This document shows positions 42,124 to 51,330 of a stretch of 64,000 bases of DNA, piece after piece (the stretch's first letter is position 1; every line of letters starts with the position of its first letter). Made by a program: the position numbers and the translations under genes. This DNA is from Symsagittifera roscoffensis (Eukaryota; Xenacoelomorpha; Acoela; Convolutidae). Where the stretch lies: contig NC_087062.1 of assembly GCF_963678635.1 (NCBI RefSeq), positions 49,484,962 through 49,548,961 on the forward strand, written 5' to 3'. Under the pieces are notes generated by a model, which was not told the DNA's origin, did no database searches, and worked only from the letters and a program-made list of their open reading frames with translations.

Positions 42124-43411
42124 CAATCAATAGGAATATACTCAAAATCAGATATTCAACATCACATTAGAACACAACAATTCCAAGAATTATTAACACA
42201 ATGGACACAATACAAAGACAATCAATTGACCAAAACTTACGCAAACTTGCCGAAACCGCAGGATTTGCAGACATCTATACGCAAGACTATAGCGGATATT
42301 TTAAAGACATTAAAGATTATATATATCTAAACGGTGAAAAATACCGTCCCCAAGATATATCAACTATCAATAATTTTAGCTTTGTTACACTCAAGAATGA
42401 AATTCTTGATTTTCTAGGATGGCCCTATTACATCTTAGAAAAATTGACTATTTTATACGCAATGTTTAACTTTATTGGATTTCTTTTCTCACTTTTAAAA
42501 GGAATCTACAACACATGTGCTATACACACACAAGTAAACAGACAAGCAAGCGTAGCACGCATACTCTTTGCAGGATTTTTTGGAATCTTTTCTACATCTA
42601 TAAACAAAATTCTTTTAGACGCACAAATAAAAGAATATAACACAAAAATAGCAACCAGACAGAACACATACGACGAAGAACATAACAATGTAGACACAAC
42701 GCCAACAGCACCACAGTTACCACCCCTACCACATAACCATCCATTATCCCTAGTCCCACGTAATTTTCGAAATTTAGCCATAACACATAATCAAAATTTT
42801 AGACCAACCATATCACAAAGTCCCATCCAACATATAATGCCACACCGCTCACAAGATGAAAATACTTATGAACAAATTATAGAACAACCCCATACCACCG
42901 CTTTTCAGTCTCAAAATAATAATTTTTTTAGCCCACGATGAGCCGACAACTTGGATCCCTACACCGATCAAATTCCCACCCAACCAACCTCACCACTCCA
43001 ATACCAATAATACCACTTTTTGCTTTTCCGCCACCCGATTTCCCATCCAGTAATGTAACATCAGGCATGAATTCCGATACTAATTCACACATCTCAGTTT
43101 TATACTCCACCTCACAACTCAATAACCCGAATATTGAAACCCCCGATGATATTGCCGACTCTGAACCATCTCCATCCAATAATTTTCACACCAATCTCTC
43201 AGTTTTTTCCAAACCCCCTTTTCAACCAATCCCACCAATTAACCCTGTCCCAACCATTTCTACACCCTCTTATGCTTCCCAAGTCACTCCAACCTACTCT
43301 TCACTTCATTCAGACCGATCATCCAATTCTCCAGACACCCCCCAAATTTCCCCAGAACTAGATAATTTTATTACCCTACAACAGCAACCCTACCACCTTG
43401 ACACCTCCACT
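41220..43411 (+). repeat. tandem duplication C, unit 1 (2192 bp)
   Basis: The segment from inside env to inside the 602-aa ORF recurs at 43412-45603 (offset 2192). The first 1.9 kb is near-identical. The last 200 bp of unit 1 (about 43190-43400) differs at many positions from its partner (about 45390-45600). A TACAATCAAT match sits at the joint. Confidence 0.93.
42201..42941 (+). CDS. envelope anchor and cytoplasmic tail
   Basis: 246 aa in a frame different from the ectodomain. After an amphipathic lead there is a hydrophobic span (LTILYAMFNFIGFLFSLL, about residues 86-105) and a second one (ARILFAGFFGIFSTSI, about 121-138). A long polar tail follows, with TTPTAPQLPPLP (contains a PTAP late-domain-like motif) and YEQI. 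It looks like the C-terminal part of the glycoprotein separated by a stop and a frame change. Its TGA overlaps the next ORF's ATG (ATGA at 42938-42941), suggesting coupled translation. Confidence 0.6.
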   Translation: MDTIQRQSIDQNLRKLAETAGFADIYTQDYSGYFKDIKDYIYLNGEKYRPQDISTINNFSFVTLKNEILDFLGWPYYILEKLTILYAMFNFIGFLFSLLKGIYNTCAIHTQVNRQASVARILFAGFFGIFSTSINKILLDAQIKEYNTKIATRQNTYDEEHNNVDTTPTAPQLPPLPHNHPLSLVPRNFRNLAITHNQNFRPTISQSPIQHIMPHRSQDENTYEQIIEQPHTTAFQSQNNNFFSPR

Positions 43412-43429
43412 ACAATCAATACCATATGA
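42938..43429 (+). pseudogene. truncated N-terminus of the 602-aa ORF
   Basis: The first 150 or so residues match the ORF at 45130, starting MSRQLGSLHRSNSHPTNLTT. From about residue 88 it diverges (LSVFSKPPFQPIPPINPVPT), and it is cut by the tandem joint, after which env sequence resumes in another frame. It therefore represents a different allele or relative of the same gene. Confidence 0.7.
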
Positions 43430-44315
43430 ACAAGTAAATCCATTACGAAAAATAAGTTCTAATTTTCGAAACATTCAAAATATAGAAAATAAATTAACAC
43501 GTTTTCAAATATATCAAGAAACAGAACTCGCATGTAAATATAAAAACCCACTTCACAAAACACAATACTCTGAAATATTAGTTGAATACGAAAATGGATT
43601 CGACATGACCACTGGAAAAATAAAAGTCGACCCATACGCCACAAGTCATCCCCTAAATGAAGGAACATCATATATACCAGTTAATTTTCAAAAGAATACA
43701 GGTCAACCTGGTGGACATCTAAAACCCCAAGACGCTCAAAGCACACGTTTACAAGAGCTATCACTAATGAATAGTACATATTTTGGTAATATCCACTATG
43801 ATATTCACTTAGACATGAAACTAGACTATAAGATTAGCCGAATTTTTCAAGAAATGTCACTCTCCGAATTAGAAACACTACACCAACTATGCGAATTAGA
43901 AAGAACACAAATATTACAATCACTTGCACTAGCAGTATTAAAAATACCCTACGCAGGATATTTACTATCAGGAAATAGATCAAATTTTTTAGACTATGAA
44001 GGAAACATCTTATGGTTTTATATTTGTACCAAAAAAGTATCACCACTATACGTTTTTGAAGACAAACGATGCTATAAAAGAATCCCTATCTTTTATAAAA
44101 ATAAAGTACATTTCGTTGACACACTTTCACGAAGAACCTATTTCTGGGATACCGCAGTCCCATCTGGATCAGAAAATAGCCACAATGTAGTACAACTAAA
44201 CCCTGATGAAGATAAATATTACCTTCTCACCCCATACCCCACATTAATGCAATCACTCAAAAAATTTTCACCAGAAAGCATTCGCGCTATCGCTCGAAAC
44301 CCAAATATAGACTGA
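43412..44315 (+). pseudogene. C-terminal half of the envelope ectodomain, copy 2
   Basis: Repeats the second half of 40324-42123 with two substitutions and the same TGA. It has no signal peptide, so it cannot be a secreted protein. Its in-frame TTG at 43398 belongs to the neighbouring ORF and is not a real start. Confidence 0.75.
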
Positions 44316-44392
44316 CAATCAATAGGAATATACTCAAAATCAGATATTCAACATCACATTAGAACACAACAATTCCAAGAATTATTAACACA

Positions 44393-45133
44393 ATGGACAC
44401 AATACAAAGACAATCAATTGACCAAAACTTACGCAAACTTGCCGAAACCGCAGGATTTGCAGACATCTATACGCAAGACTATAGCGGATATTTTAAAGAC
44501 ATTAAAGATTATATATATCTAAACGGTGAAAAATACCATCCCCAAGATATATCAACTATCAATAATTTTAGCTTTGTTACACTCAAGAATGAAATTCTTG
44601 ATTTTCTAGGATGGCCCTATTACATCTTAGAAAAATTGACTATTTTATACGCAATGTTTAACTTTATTGGATTTCTTTTCTCACTTTTAAAAGGAATCTA
44701 CAACACATGTGCTATACACACACAAGTAAACAGACAAGCAAGCGTAGCACGCATACTCTTTGCAGGATTTTTTGGAATCTTTTCTACATCTATAAACAAA
44801 ATTCTTTTAGACGCACAAATAAAAGAATATAACACAAAAATAGCAACCAGACAGAACACATACGACGAAGAACATAACAATGTAGACACAACGCCAACAG
44901 CACCACAGTTACCACCCCTACCACATAACCATCCATTATCCCTAGTCCCACGTAATTTTCGAAATTTAGCCATAACACATAATCAAAATTTTAGACCAAC
45001 CATATCACAAAGTCCCATCCAACATATAATGCCACACCGCTCACAAGATGAAAATACTTATGAACAAATTATAGAACAACCCCATACCACCGCTTTTCAG
45101 TCTCAAAATAATAATTTTTTTAGCCCACGATGA
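44393..45133 (+). CDS. envelope anchor and tail, copy 2
   Basis: Identical to 42201-42941 except one residue near the N-terminus (YHPQ for YRPQ). It keeps both hydrophobic spans, the PTAP motif and the ATGA junction to the following intact ORF. Confidence 0.55.
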   Translation: MDTIQRQSIDQNLRKLAETAGFADIYTQDYSGYFKDIKDYIYLNGEKYHPQDISTINNFSFVTLKNEILDFLGWPYYILEKLTILYAMFNFIGFLFSLLKGIYNTCAIHTQVNRQASVARILFAGFFGIFSTSINKILLDAQIKEYNTKIATRQNTYDEEHNNVDTTPTAPQLPPLPHNHPLSLVPRNFRNLAITHNQNFRPTISQSPIQHIMPHRSQDENTYEQIIEQPHTTAFQSQNNNFFSPR

Positions 45134-46938
45134 GCCGACAACTTGGATCCCTACACCGATCAAATTCCCACCCAACCAACCTCACCACTCCAATCCCAAT
45201 AATACCACTTTTTGCTTTTCCGCCACCCGATTTCCCATCCAGTAATGTAACATCAGGCATGAATTCCGATACTAATTCACACATCTCAGTTTTATACTCC
45301 ACCTCACAACTCAATAACCCGAATATTGAAACCCCCGATGATATTGCCGACTCTGAACCATCTCCATCCAATAATTTTCACACCAATTCTTCAAATTTTT
45401 CCCAACCCCCTTTTCAACCCATACTACCAAATAACCCTGACCCGATCAATTCTACACCCTCTTATGCTTCCCAAGTCACTCCAACCTACTCCTCACTTCA
45501 TTCAGACCAATCATCTCATTCTCCAGATACCCCCCGAATCTCCCCAGAACTAGAAAATTTTATTACCCTACAACAACAACCCTACCACCTTGACACCCCC
45601 ACCATAAACCAAATTTCATCCACAATAGATTCATCCAACCCTCCTACCCCTACACCCTCTTCAATTTATACTGAATCATTAGCACCATCATCCACATCTA
45701 CTGAATCTTCACTCAGCACTAATAGAGCTTACCGCACTTTTAAAAGAAAATTCCCCAACCATCCTTTCCCAGCAAAACCAGGAACAGCCCGTGAATATAT
45801 AAATCATCCAAATCACACTAACACAAAAGAATTTTTAACTATCACCTTACCCTCATTTCCACATTACACCTTAAACACCCCTCACGACACTAACGAAACA
45901 CGTAGCTTTGTAGACGAACACGTTTTAATGCCTACACTCCATTGGACATCATATTATCATTTTACTAATCCCCTTTGCTTACCTTTATCTAACACTCACA
46001 TCGATATAGAACGAAATAAGGACATGCTATATCGACTCACTACAGCACTAACACCTACACAATTTACTTATATTGGATATAAAAAATCACTAAAAACACA
46101 CACTGCACCCCGAGCTAATGAATATACACTAGAATATTACGATCATAACATCATCAGAACTAACCAAGATCAATTCTTAGACGACGATCGCTTCGCTAAC
46201 CCACAAATCACCGAGAAATTTTTCATTAAAACACCATATGTATTTACACTAAATATCTTCGATCGCAAGTTTGACCACATTATTTCAGAAGCACTAACAG
46301 ACACACAAGCCTACGAAAGTTTTAAAGAACGCTTCCAAATATTTTCACTAACCTTTCATTTCCTTGCACCACATGAAAGAGATTTGCACTGCTCACACGA
46401 TATTATGTTGCGCACTAAACAAACACACACATATACATATTATCGTTTCATCCAAAATCACTTTGACCTTCACACTCCCTCCAGACAACCACACCATCGT
46501 TTTCAATTCATCAATTCCAAATACACCTCACCATTCTTTCTTAACTTCACATATTGCATTAAAGATACTAACCTTCATGGTATTCTTCGAAATTATGATC
46601 CCATAACCCAAATGTATATCTTCTGCCCCATCACCAAGACCCTCAACGCCGAAGAATCCCGACCCTTCCTTATCCCACACGAATTTGTTCAACCTATAGA
46701 AATCCCCATTTTAGAATTCATCCACAACACTAAATTCAATCACAAATTATATAATCTAATCCAAAACACACCTTATGAGTTTGCAGTTGGCACTGAAGAA
46801 CTAACCACCATTAAGGCACTTCAATTGCTTTGGCCACTGCTTCAAACTAAAAATATCATCCGCATTTTAGCTAAATTACTAACAACTTCAGATCTCATCC
46901 ACGACATCTTCCCCCACGGTTTCTTCCCCGACGACTAA
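45130..46938 (+). CDS. 602-aa terminal ORF of unknown family
   Basis: ATG overlaps the preceding stop (ATGA). Residues 1-215 are Pro/Ser/Thr-rich and probably disordered. Residues about 235-602 look globular, rich in His, Phe, Tyr and Asn (FLTITLPSFPHYTL, FIKTPYVFTLNIFDRKFDHI, FSLTFHFLAPHERD, LNFTYCIKDTNLHGILRNYD). There is no signal peptide, membrane span or zinc motif. It is intact, the longest accessory frame of the element, and sits where viruses often keep accessory genes. A strong splice donor follows its stop codon by three bases. No homology is recognised. The Pro/Ser-rich-then-globular layout resembles the ORF at 39206, so the two may be paralogs. Confidence 0.6.
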   Translation: MSRQLGSLHRSNSHPTNLTTPIPIIPLFAFPPPDFPSSNVTSGMNSDTNSHISVLYSTSQLNNPNIETPDDIADSEPSPSNNFHTNSSNFSQPPFQPILPNNPDPINSTPSYASQVTPTYSSLHSDQSSHSPDTPRISPELENFITLQQQPYHLDTPTINQISSTIDSSNPPTPTPSSIYTESLAPSSTSTESSLSTNRAYRTFKRKFPNHPFPAKPGTAREYINHPNHTNTKEFLTITLPSFPHYTLNTPHDTNETRSFVDEHVLMPTLHWTSYYHFTNPLCLPLSNTHIDIERNKDMLYRLTTALTPTQFTYIGYKKSLKTHTAPRANEYTLEYYDHNIIRTNQDQFLDDDRFANPQITEKFFIKTPYVFTLNIFDRKFDHIISEALTDTQAYESFKERFQIFSLTFHFLAPHERDLHCSHDIMLRTKQTHTYTYYRFIQNHFDLHTPSRQPHHRFQFINSKYTSPFFLNFTYCIKDTNLHGILRNYDPITQMYIFCPITKTLNAEESRPFLIPHEFVQPIEIPILEFIHNTKFNHKLYNLIQNTPYEFAVGTEELTTIKALQLLWPLLQTKNIIRILAKLLTTSDLIHDIFPHGFFPDD

Positions 46939-46941
46939 CAG

Positions 46942-47017
46942 GTAAGTATGAATTATACATATAACTAACTAATTAAAATATTAGAAACTCACCATTCTTT
47001 ATCCACGTCTTATTTAG
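46942..47017 (+). other. candidate spliceosomal intron after the last ORF
   Basis: CAG/GTAAGTATG, a near-perfect 5' splice site, starts three bases after the stop. A branch-like TAACTAAC is near 46963, and TTATTTAG ends at 47017 (alternative CATTTTAG at 47025). Size 76 or 84 bp, typical of invertebrate short introns. Introns inside retroelement genomes are normally removed, so its persistence would need regulated splicing. Confidence 0.5.
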
Positions 47018-48533
47018 CATTTTAGCCTTCATCCAACGATCATCTGAAAAATTCATAAAAGAAAAATAAAAAATAGCAAACTTCTTCAAAAACTGTTTAA
47101 AACTCTATTAATTTTTTGCACCAAATAATTAAATAAAAATAATACCAATGCAATGATTTAATTTATAAATTTTTTCCCAAATGCAGTAAATCTACTAATG
47201 ATGAAAATTTGTAACTTAATTTTCCCCAACAACCAGCAGTAAAATTGAAATTCTATGTAGTAAATTAAAAAGAATCAAATGCAGTACTAACCTTTTGATA
47301 TTTCAATTCACTCGCACAAAGATTCTATCCACACTCGCACAGCTCGCCCACAAAGAATTGTTTAAAATAATGAATTTCAGTTTCAAGCTTACACACTCAA
47401 CAACTCTAACACACGATAACAAGTTTCAAACTTTCCTTTAACCCGGTTGGAAAGAAATTATATACTAAACAAAACTAACCAATGCAGCTTACTAAACACC
47501 ACAACACATAGCATAACAGCATGACTAAGAAAAGGAAACCAACGGTACCCAAACCGGATTAACCCAGTTTAAAACTGGATAATTTATTCTTATGAAGACT
47601 ATTATAAAGTCTAAGAAAGAAATAATAAAACACAAAAAAGTCGAAAGACAAACCCATACCACAAACAATTTGATTTTTAAAAAAAGGACACAACCAACAA
47701 GACATAAGAAAAACCACAACAAACCCAACATAAAACGTTGTCACATAACAGGACCTCTCACAAAAACCGCATGCAATCATACTCCCACTCCTGGCCTAAC
47801 CCACCAGAAGAGGACGTCCTGAGCATGCTCTATAGCCGGCCTAACCCACCGCGCTACATCCACGCTTTGTGACCACACTCCTATTTTTAATAAGAGCTAC
47901 TCAAGGGTGAGTAACTCTTCAAAATAACCGAACTAAAACAAAAAGCTTTTGTGGAAACAACTAACTAAAATCATAATTAAAAAATATTAAACTAATAAAA
48001 GTTTTATAAAATGTAAATTACATTATGCAATACATAGATCAGAATACAACACCAAGGACGAACATCCAAAGACAAAACGACCCCACTACACTCGAAAAAG
48101 AATGGCCAACCACAATCAATATGCCGCCCACAATCACAACTCAAAGGATTTAGAGTACGACTTGACTTCGCAGAAAAGGACTTCATTGAACTAGACCAAT
48201 GACCACCTCGATGTTCAAGTATACGTACAGATCCGAGTAACCAGGCATCCCCTCCACGCACAATCTCCACGCCATTCCCAGACAAGATCAAAACACAAAG
48301 AAGTTCTCATCAATGAAACAGAAAAACCTGACATAGCCAACCATTCTGAAATCAGATTTGAGTTTGTTGCGAAAACCCAGTCGTTGTCATGAGATGACAC
48401 AACGATCGAACCTGGAACTTCTCTAACAAGAGAACCCAGAAGAAATATGATGTTCGCCAAACACCAACGTCCATCATCCATCCTTTGAATTACAGAAAGT
48501 TTATTCTAAAAAACTCTGTAAAACCCGGATGGG
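47018..48533 (+). other. 3' region of the giant element
   Basis: About 1.5 kb with no plus-strand gene. Near 47790-47875 the minus strand resembles a tRNA-type head (GATGTAGCGCGGTGGGTTAG), with GGCCTAACCCACC repeated twice on the plus strand. Two overlapping minus-strand frames (48481-48215 and 48291-48004) include a GTTCCAGGTTCGATCG B-box-like sequence near 48420. These may be SINE fragments or a decayed captured sequence. The LTR is preceded by CCCGGATGGG, a poor polypurine tract. Confidence 0.4.
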
Positions 48534-48943
48534 TGGAACCTGATCAAAACTACATTTTATGATTGGATAAATTAGATATTTTACCAATGTAAAGTATTTA
48601 ATATTAACCAATCATGATCCATCTAACTAACAATCTACTTATTTGTAAGTGCTGAAATTACTTGTAATTTCAGCACCAGAGAGATTTGAATTTAACTTAG
48701 AAATTAGTTGACTCTCCAAGAAGACTTCAGCAACCGCAATAAACCAGTATACCCTAGATCTATTGAGCCTAGCAGAGAGTAGTTAAACAACCTGAGACTA
48801 GATAGTATAAGAGTAAGATTAGGATTGGTATTAGACTAAGAAGTTGCACGAATCTATCCGGCCGAAAATAAGATAGCGTGACGAGCAGACGGTGTACCCT
48901 ATCCGAAATTACTCTATGAGTTATACCCATCGGTCATAACTCA
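48534..48943 (+). repeat. 3' LTR of the giant element
   Basis: 410 bp, TGGAACCTGATC...CATAACTCA. It differs from the 5' LTR by about five changes (for example GATCAAAAC for GATCTAAAC and a one-base deletion in GATAGTATA). The palindrome is at 48649-48676. Confidence 0.92.
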
Positions 48944-49124
48944 GTATCATAAACCACGCAAATTTGGCCACGGGTAAGTTGAAATCACAAACCAAAAAAC
49001 TAAAGGCCACGAACAACCAGGAAAATGTTATAAATGCTATGACTGCCTTTATTTTCAAACAAGAAAACGAAAATTACAATGATTTAATTAGCTACACAAT
49101 TAGAAACAATACCCGCATTTGGAC

Positions 49125-49360
49125 ATTTTGGGGTTGGACTTTCAAAAAAATCAAAAGTTTAGCCAATACGTTTTTCAGGTGGGGCAGGTTGATTTTGTGA
49201 GCTTACAACTAAAAAGAATGTATTTTGACTAAAATTTTAGCGCTGCACGCAAATTTTGTTAAAAAAAAACGGGTCAAAAGTTTCTTTTTTTTGGGCACTT
49301 TCTGGATAATTACTCTTTATTGGCTTCTTCAAAATTAGTATATTTTGGCCGACCCTGGAT
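49125..49360. mobile_element. decayed hAT-type MITE relative
   Basis: Shares internal stretches with the MITE at 19769: GCTGCACGCAAATTTTGTTA, a GGGTCAAAAG, TTTTTTGGGCACTTTCTGGA and AAAATTAGTATATTTTGGCC. The terminal repeats are not preserved. Confidence 0.5.
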
Positions 49361-50210
49361 AAATGTGGTCACTCGTGTTTTGCAGAAAATTACAAAAAAT
49401 AGAGTAATTATCTACAAAATTGAACTATTACACTAAATTTAAAAAAGTCGAACACATAATCAAAAATTCTAACATATCAGAGGAATGATTTGGACTCATT
49501 TACAAATTAAATATAAAACGAAGAAATGTGAAAGGAACTAAAAACAGTACATCATTCGGTTGTTCGATTCTTGAAACGTGTTCGATTCACAATTTATAAA
49601 ATTATTGCCAGAAGTACACTGACCTCATAAACAATTTTTTTCGGAATTACAGGAATAATTCTGACTAATAATCAAAACTGAAAAAAAAACAAAAACAAAT
49701 TGGATTCATGAACAAAAATACCCATTGCCAAGAACAAAATGGACTCAATTTGAAGTAAAAAGACGTACCATGCGTAAAAAGACTTTAAGCAAAACATTTT
49801 ATAAACCAAAAAATACATGTTTCAAGTTCAATATATTTCTATGACAAAATATACTAATTAAACAAATAATTTTAAGGAAAACAGAATTTGTTAGTAAATT
49901 CTCTAACCGCAAGTAGTTTCTGAATGAAACAAGCTGTTTTCTGTCTCGTTCGAGTCGATAGGACAGCCATAGTGTTCTGCGGTGAACAAACTCTGTGTCA
50001 ATTTGCTGTGGCATTCGCCAGTTGTTTCATTTTTTATATAGAACTCACAAGCACGCTGCGTTTTCAGTCTTAAGCCAGACCAACAAACGTAATTGAAATC
50101 CTCACATTTTGGGTGCCATTCGGTAAGTTTACTTGCTGAAATAAAATGCAAATGACCAGTGATTGAAACAAGGATGGAATGCTGCTAAAAAATCAATAAA
50201 TTCGTGTCTG
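49361..50210. other. non-coding
   Basis: AT-rich with scattered short minus-strand frames. One at 50151-49903 has Cys residues (HPKCEDFNYVCWSGLRLKTQ) but no signal peptide or clear domain. Nothing else recognised. Confidence 0.35.
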
Positions 50211-50382
50211 TACAAAACAGTCCCATACAAAACTGTCCAATTCAAAACAGTCCGAAAAACAGTCCCAAGTAATAACTGTTTTAACAAAGCCGGTATGCCG
50301 AGAATTGTCCCTTGTTTAACAAACATAATGAACAAAATAGTGACCGCCGCAGTTGGACTGTTTAGTATGGGACTGTTTTGTA
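50211..50382. repeat. hairpin-forming inverted repeat (172 bp)
   Basis: Arms 50211-50240 and 50353-50382 are 30 bp with 28 complementary positions. The loop also carries further ACAGTCC copies. It may be a small MITE; no target duplication was identified. Confidence 0.65.
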
Positions 50383-50930
50383 TATGCACCAATAGATTAT
50401 GCAGGCCTAGTTTTAAGGCTTTTAAATTTTTTAGAAATTTTTCTTTGAAACAAAACGTTTTGACGTTTAATTTCTTGATCGGGAAAGAGTTTAATTTAAG
50501 TTTCTCAAATAAGGTACAAAAATTGAGCTAAATCAAAATTATCTTCAACATTTAATGGAGATTGATTCATTTTCTATCGGATTTTCATTCAAGTTGGCAA
50601 AACTTCTAATCATAATTTTTTTTAATGGGCTGCATGTTCCTACGCAGAAAACTGTATGAGACCGGATTATATGGTATGTAAAAGAATGTATGTGAAAGAA
50701 CTTGCAATTCTAGTTTTGATTCAATAAAATCAACGAGTATAAATTACCTAATAGATTTTGCATGCCTAATATATTGTCGCTGTTGATTTTTTATGATTGA
50801 AGTATTTCTCATTTTTTGTTTTTTTTTAAATTCTTTTTGTGATCGTGCGTCGTTTTTTGTTCTTGCGAGGTTTCGAACAAAATTGACATAAAATTTTTCA
50901 CGCAGTGCTTCATAAAAAATTGAATCAGAC
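50383..50930. other. non-coding
   Basis: AT-rich; nothing recognised. Confidence 0.4.
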
Positions 50931-50934
50931 TTTT

Positions 50935-51055
50935 GCAGCCCTGCAGATCTGACGCAGAAGTGAGTCAGATCTGACCAGATCTGTTACAGATTTGCACAGA
51001 TCTGAGTGAGATCTGCTCATATCTGCCCTGTCTGACCAGCTTCAAACTAGATATG
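50935..51055. repeat. cluster of CAGATCTG-type words
   Basis: Within about 110 bp the palindromic word AGATCTG and near-variants occur at least seven times (GCAGATCTGACG, TCAGATCTGACCAGATCTG, CACAGATCTGAG and others), with irregular spacing. Confidence 0.6.
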
Positions 51056-51149
51056 CTGCAGTATGATTTAATGCTGATTAGCGCAGATTTTTATTCAAAG
51101 ATTTGAAATGGAGAGTCAGCATGGTTTCATTCATTAAAATTGAGTGACA

Positions 51150-51330
51150 ACTATGTTTCCTATCCGCCTCTCAATCGGAAGGTCGGATGTTCGAGACCCA
51201 CCATGATCCCTGTCATAACTTGAGGGCAAGGAAATGTGTTCCAGCCCGGAAAAATGACCAAAAATAAGGCATTTAAAACTTAACAGCAGCGGTTCCCAGT
51301 GAAAAATTTTCTCAAACAAAAAATTGGAGA
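51150..51330 (+). mobile_element. tRNA-derived SINE-like fragment
   Basis: CCGCCTCTCAATCGGAAGGT followed by a B-box-like GATGTTCGAGACCC resembles the anticodon-to-T-arm region of a tRNA. The A box is poor, so it is not a functional tRNA gene. Confidence 0.4.

Larger units (their letters stand above)
43412..45603 (+). repeat. tandem duplication C, unit 2
   Basis: Second copy of 41220-43411, continuing past its end into the full 602-aa ORF. Confidence 0.93.
27878..48943 (+). mobile_element. giant Ty3/gypsy-type endogenous retrovirus-like element
   Basis: Bounded by direct LTRs (27878-28288 and 48534-48943; about five differences). The interior has gag, protease, RT, RNase H and integrase in Ty3 order, then several accessory ORFs and an envelope-like gene. 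The span is 21.07 kb, about 18.9 kb without the internal 2192-bp duplication, roughly two to three times a usual Ty3/gypsy or errantivirus. Flanks ...CCCAC and GTATC... do not match, so no target duplication survives. The A-rich, C-containing, G-poor coding strand contrasts with the Ty3 element beside it. The copy is defective in several genes. Confidence 0.9.

Noticed and set aside
43398-44315. 305-aa env-like ORF as a separate gene
   Set aside because: It starts with TTG inside the neighbouring ORF and is the tandem-duplicated second half of env; it lacks a signal peptide.
51160-51240. functional tRNA gene
   Set aside because: Only the T-arm side is tRNA-like; the A box and acceptor stem do not form.
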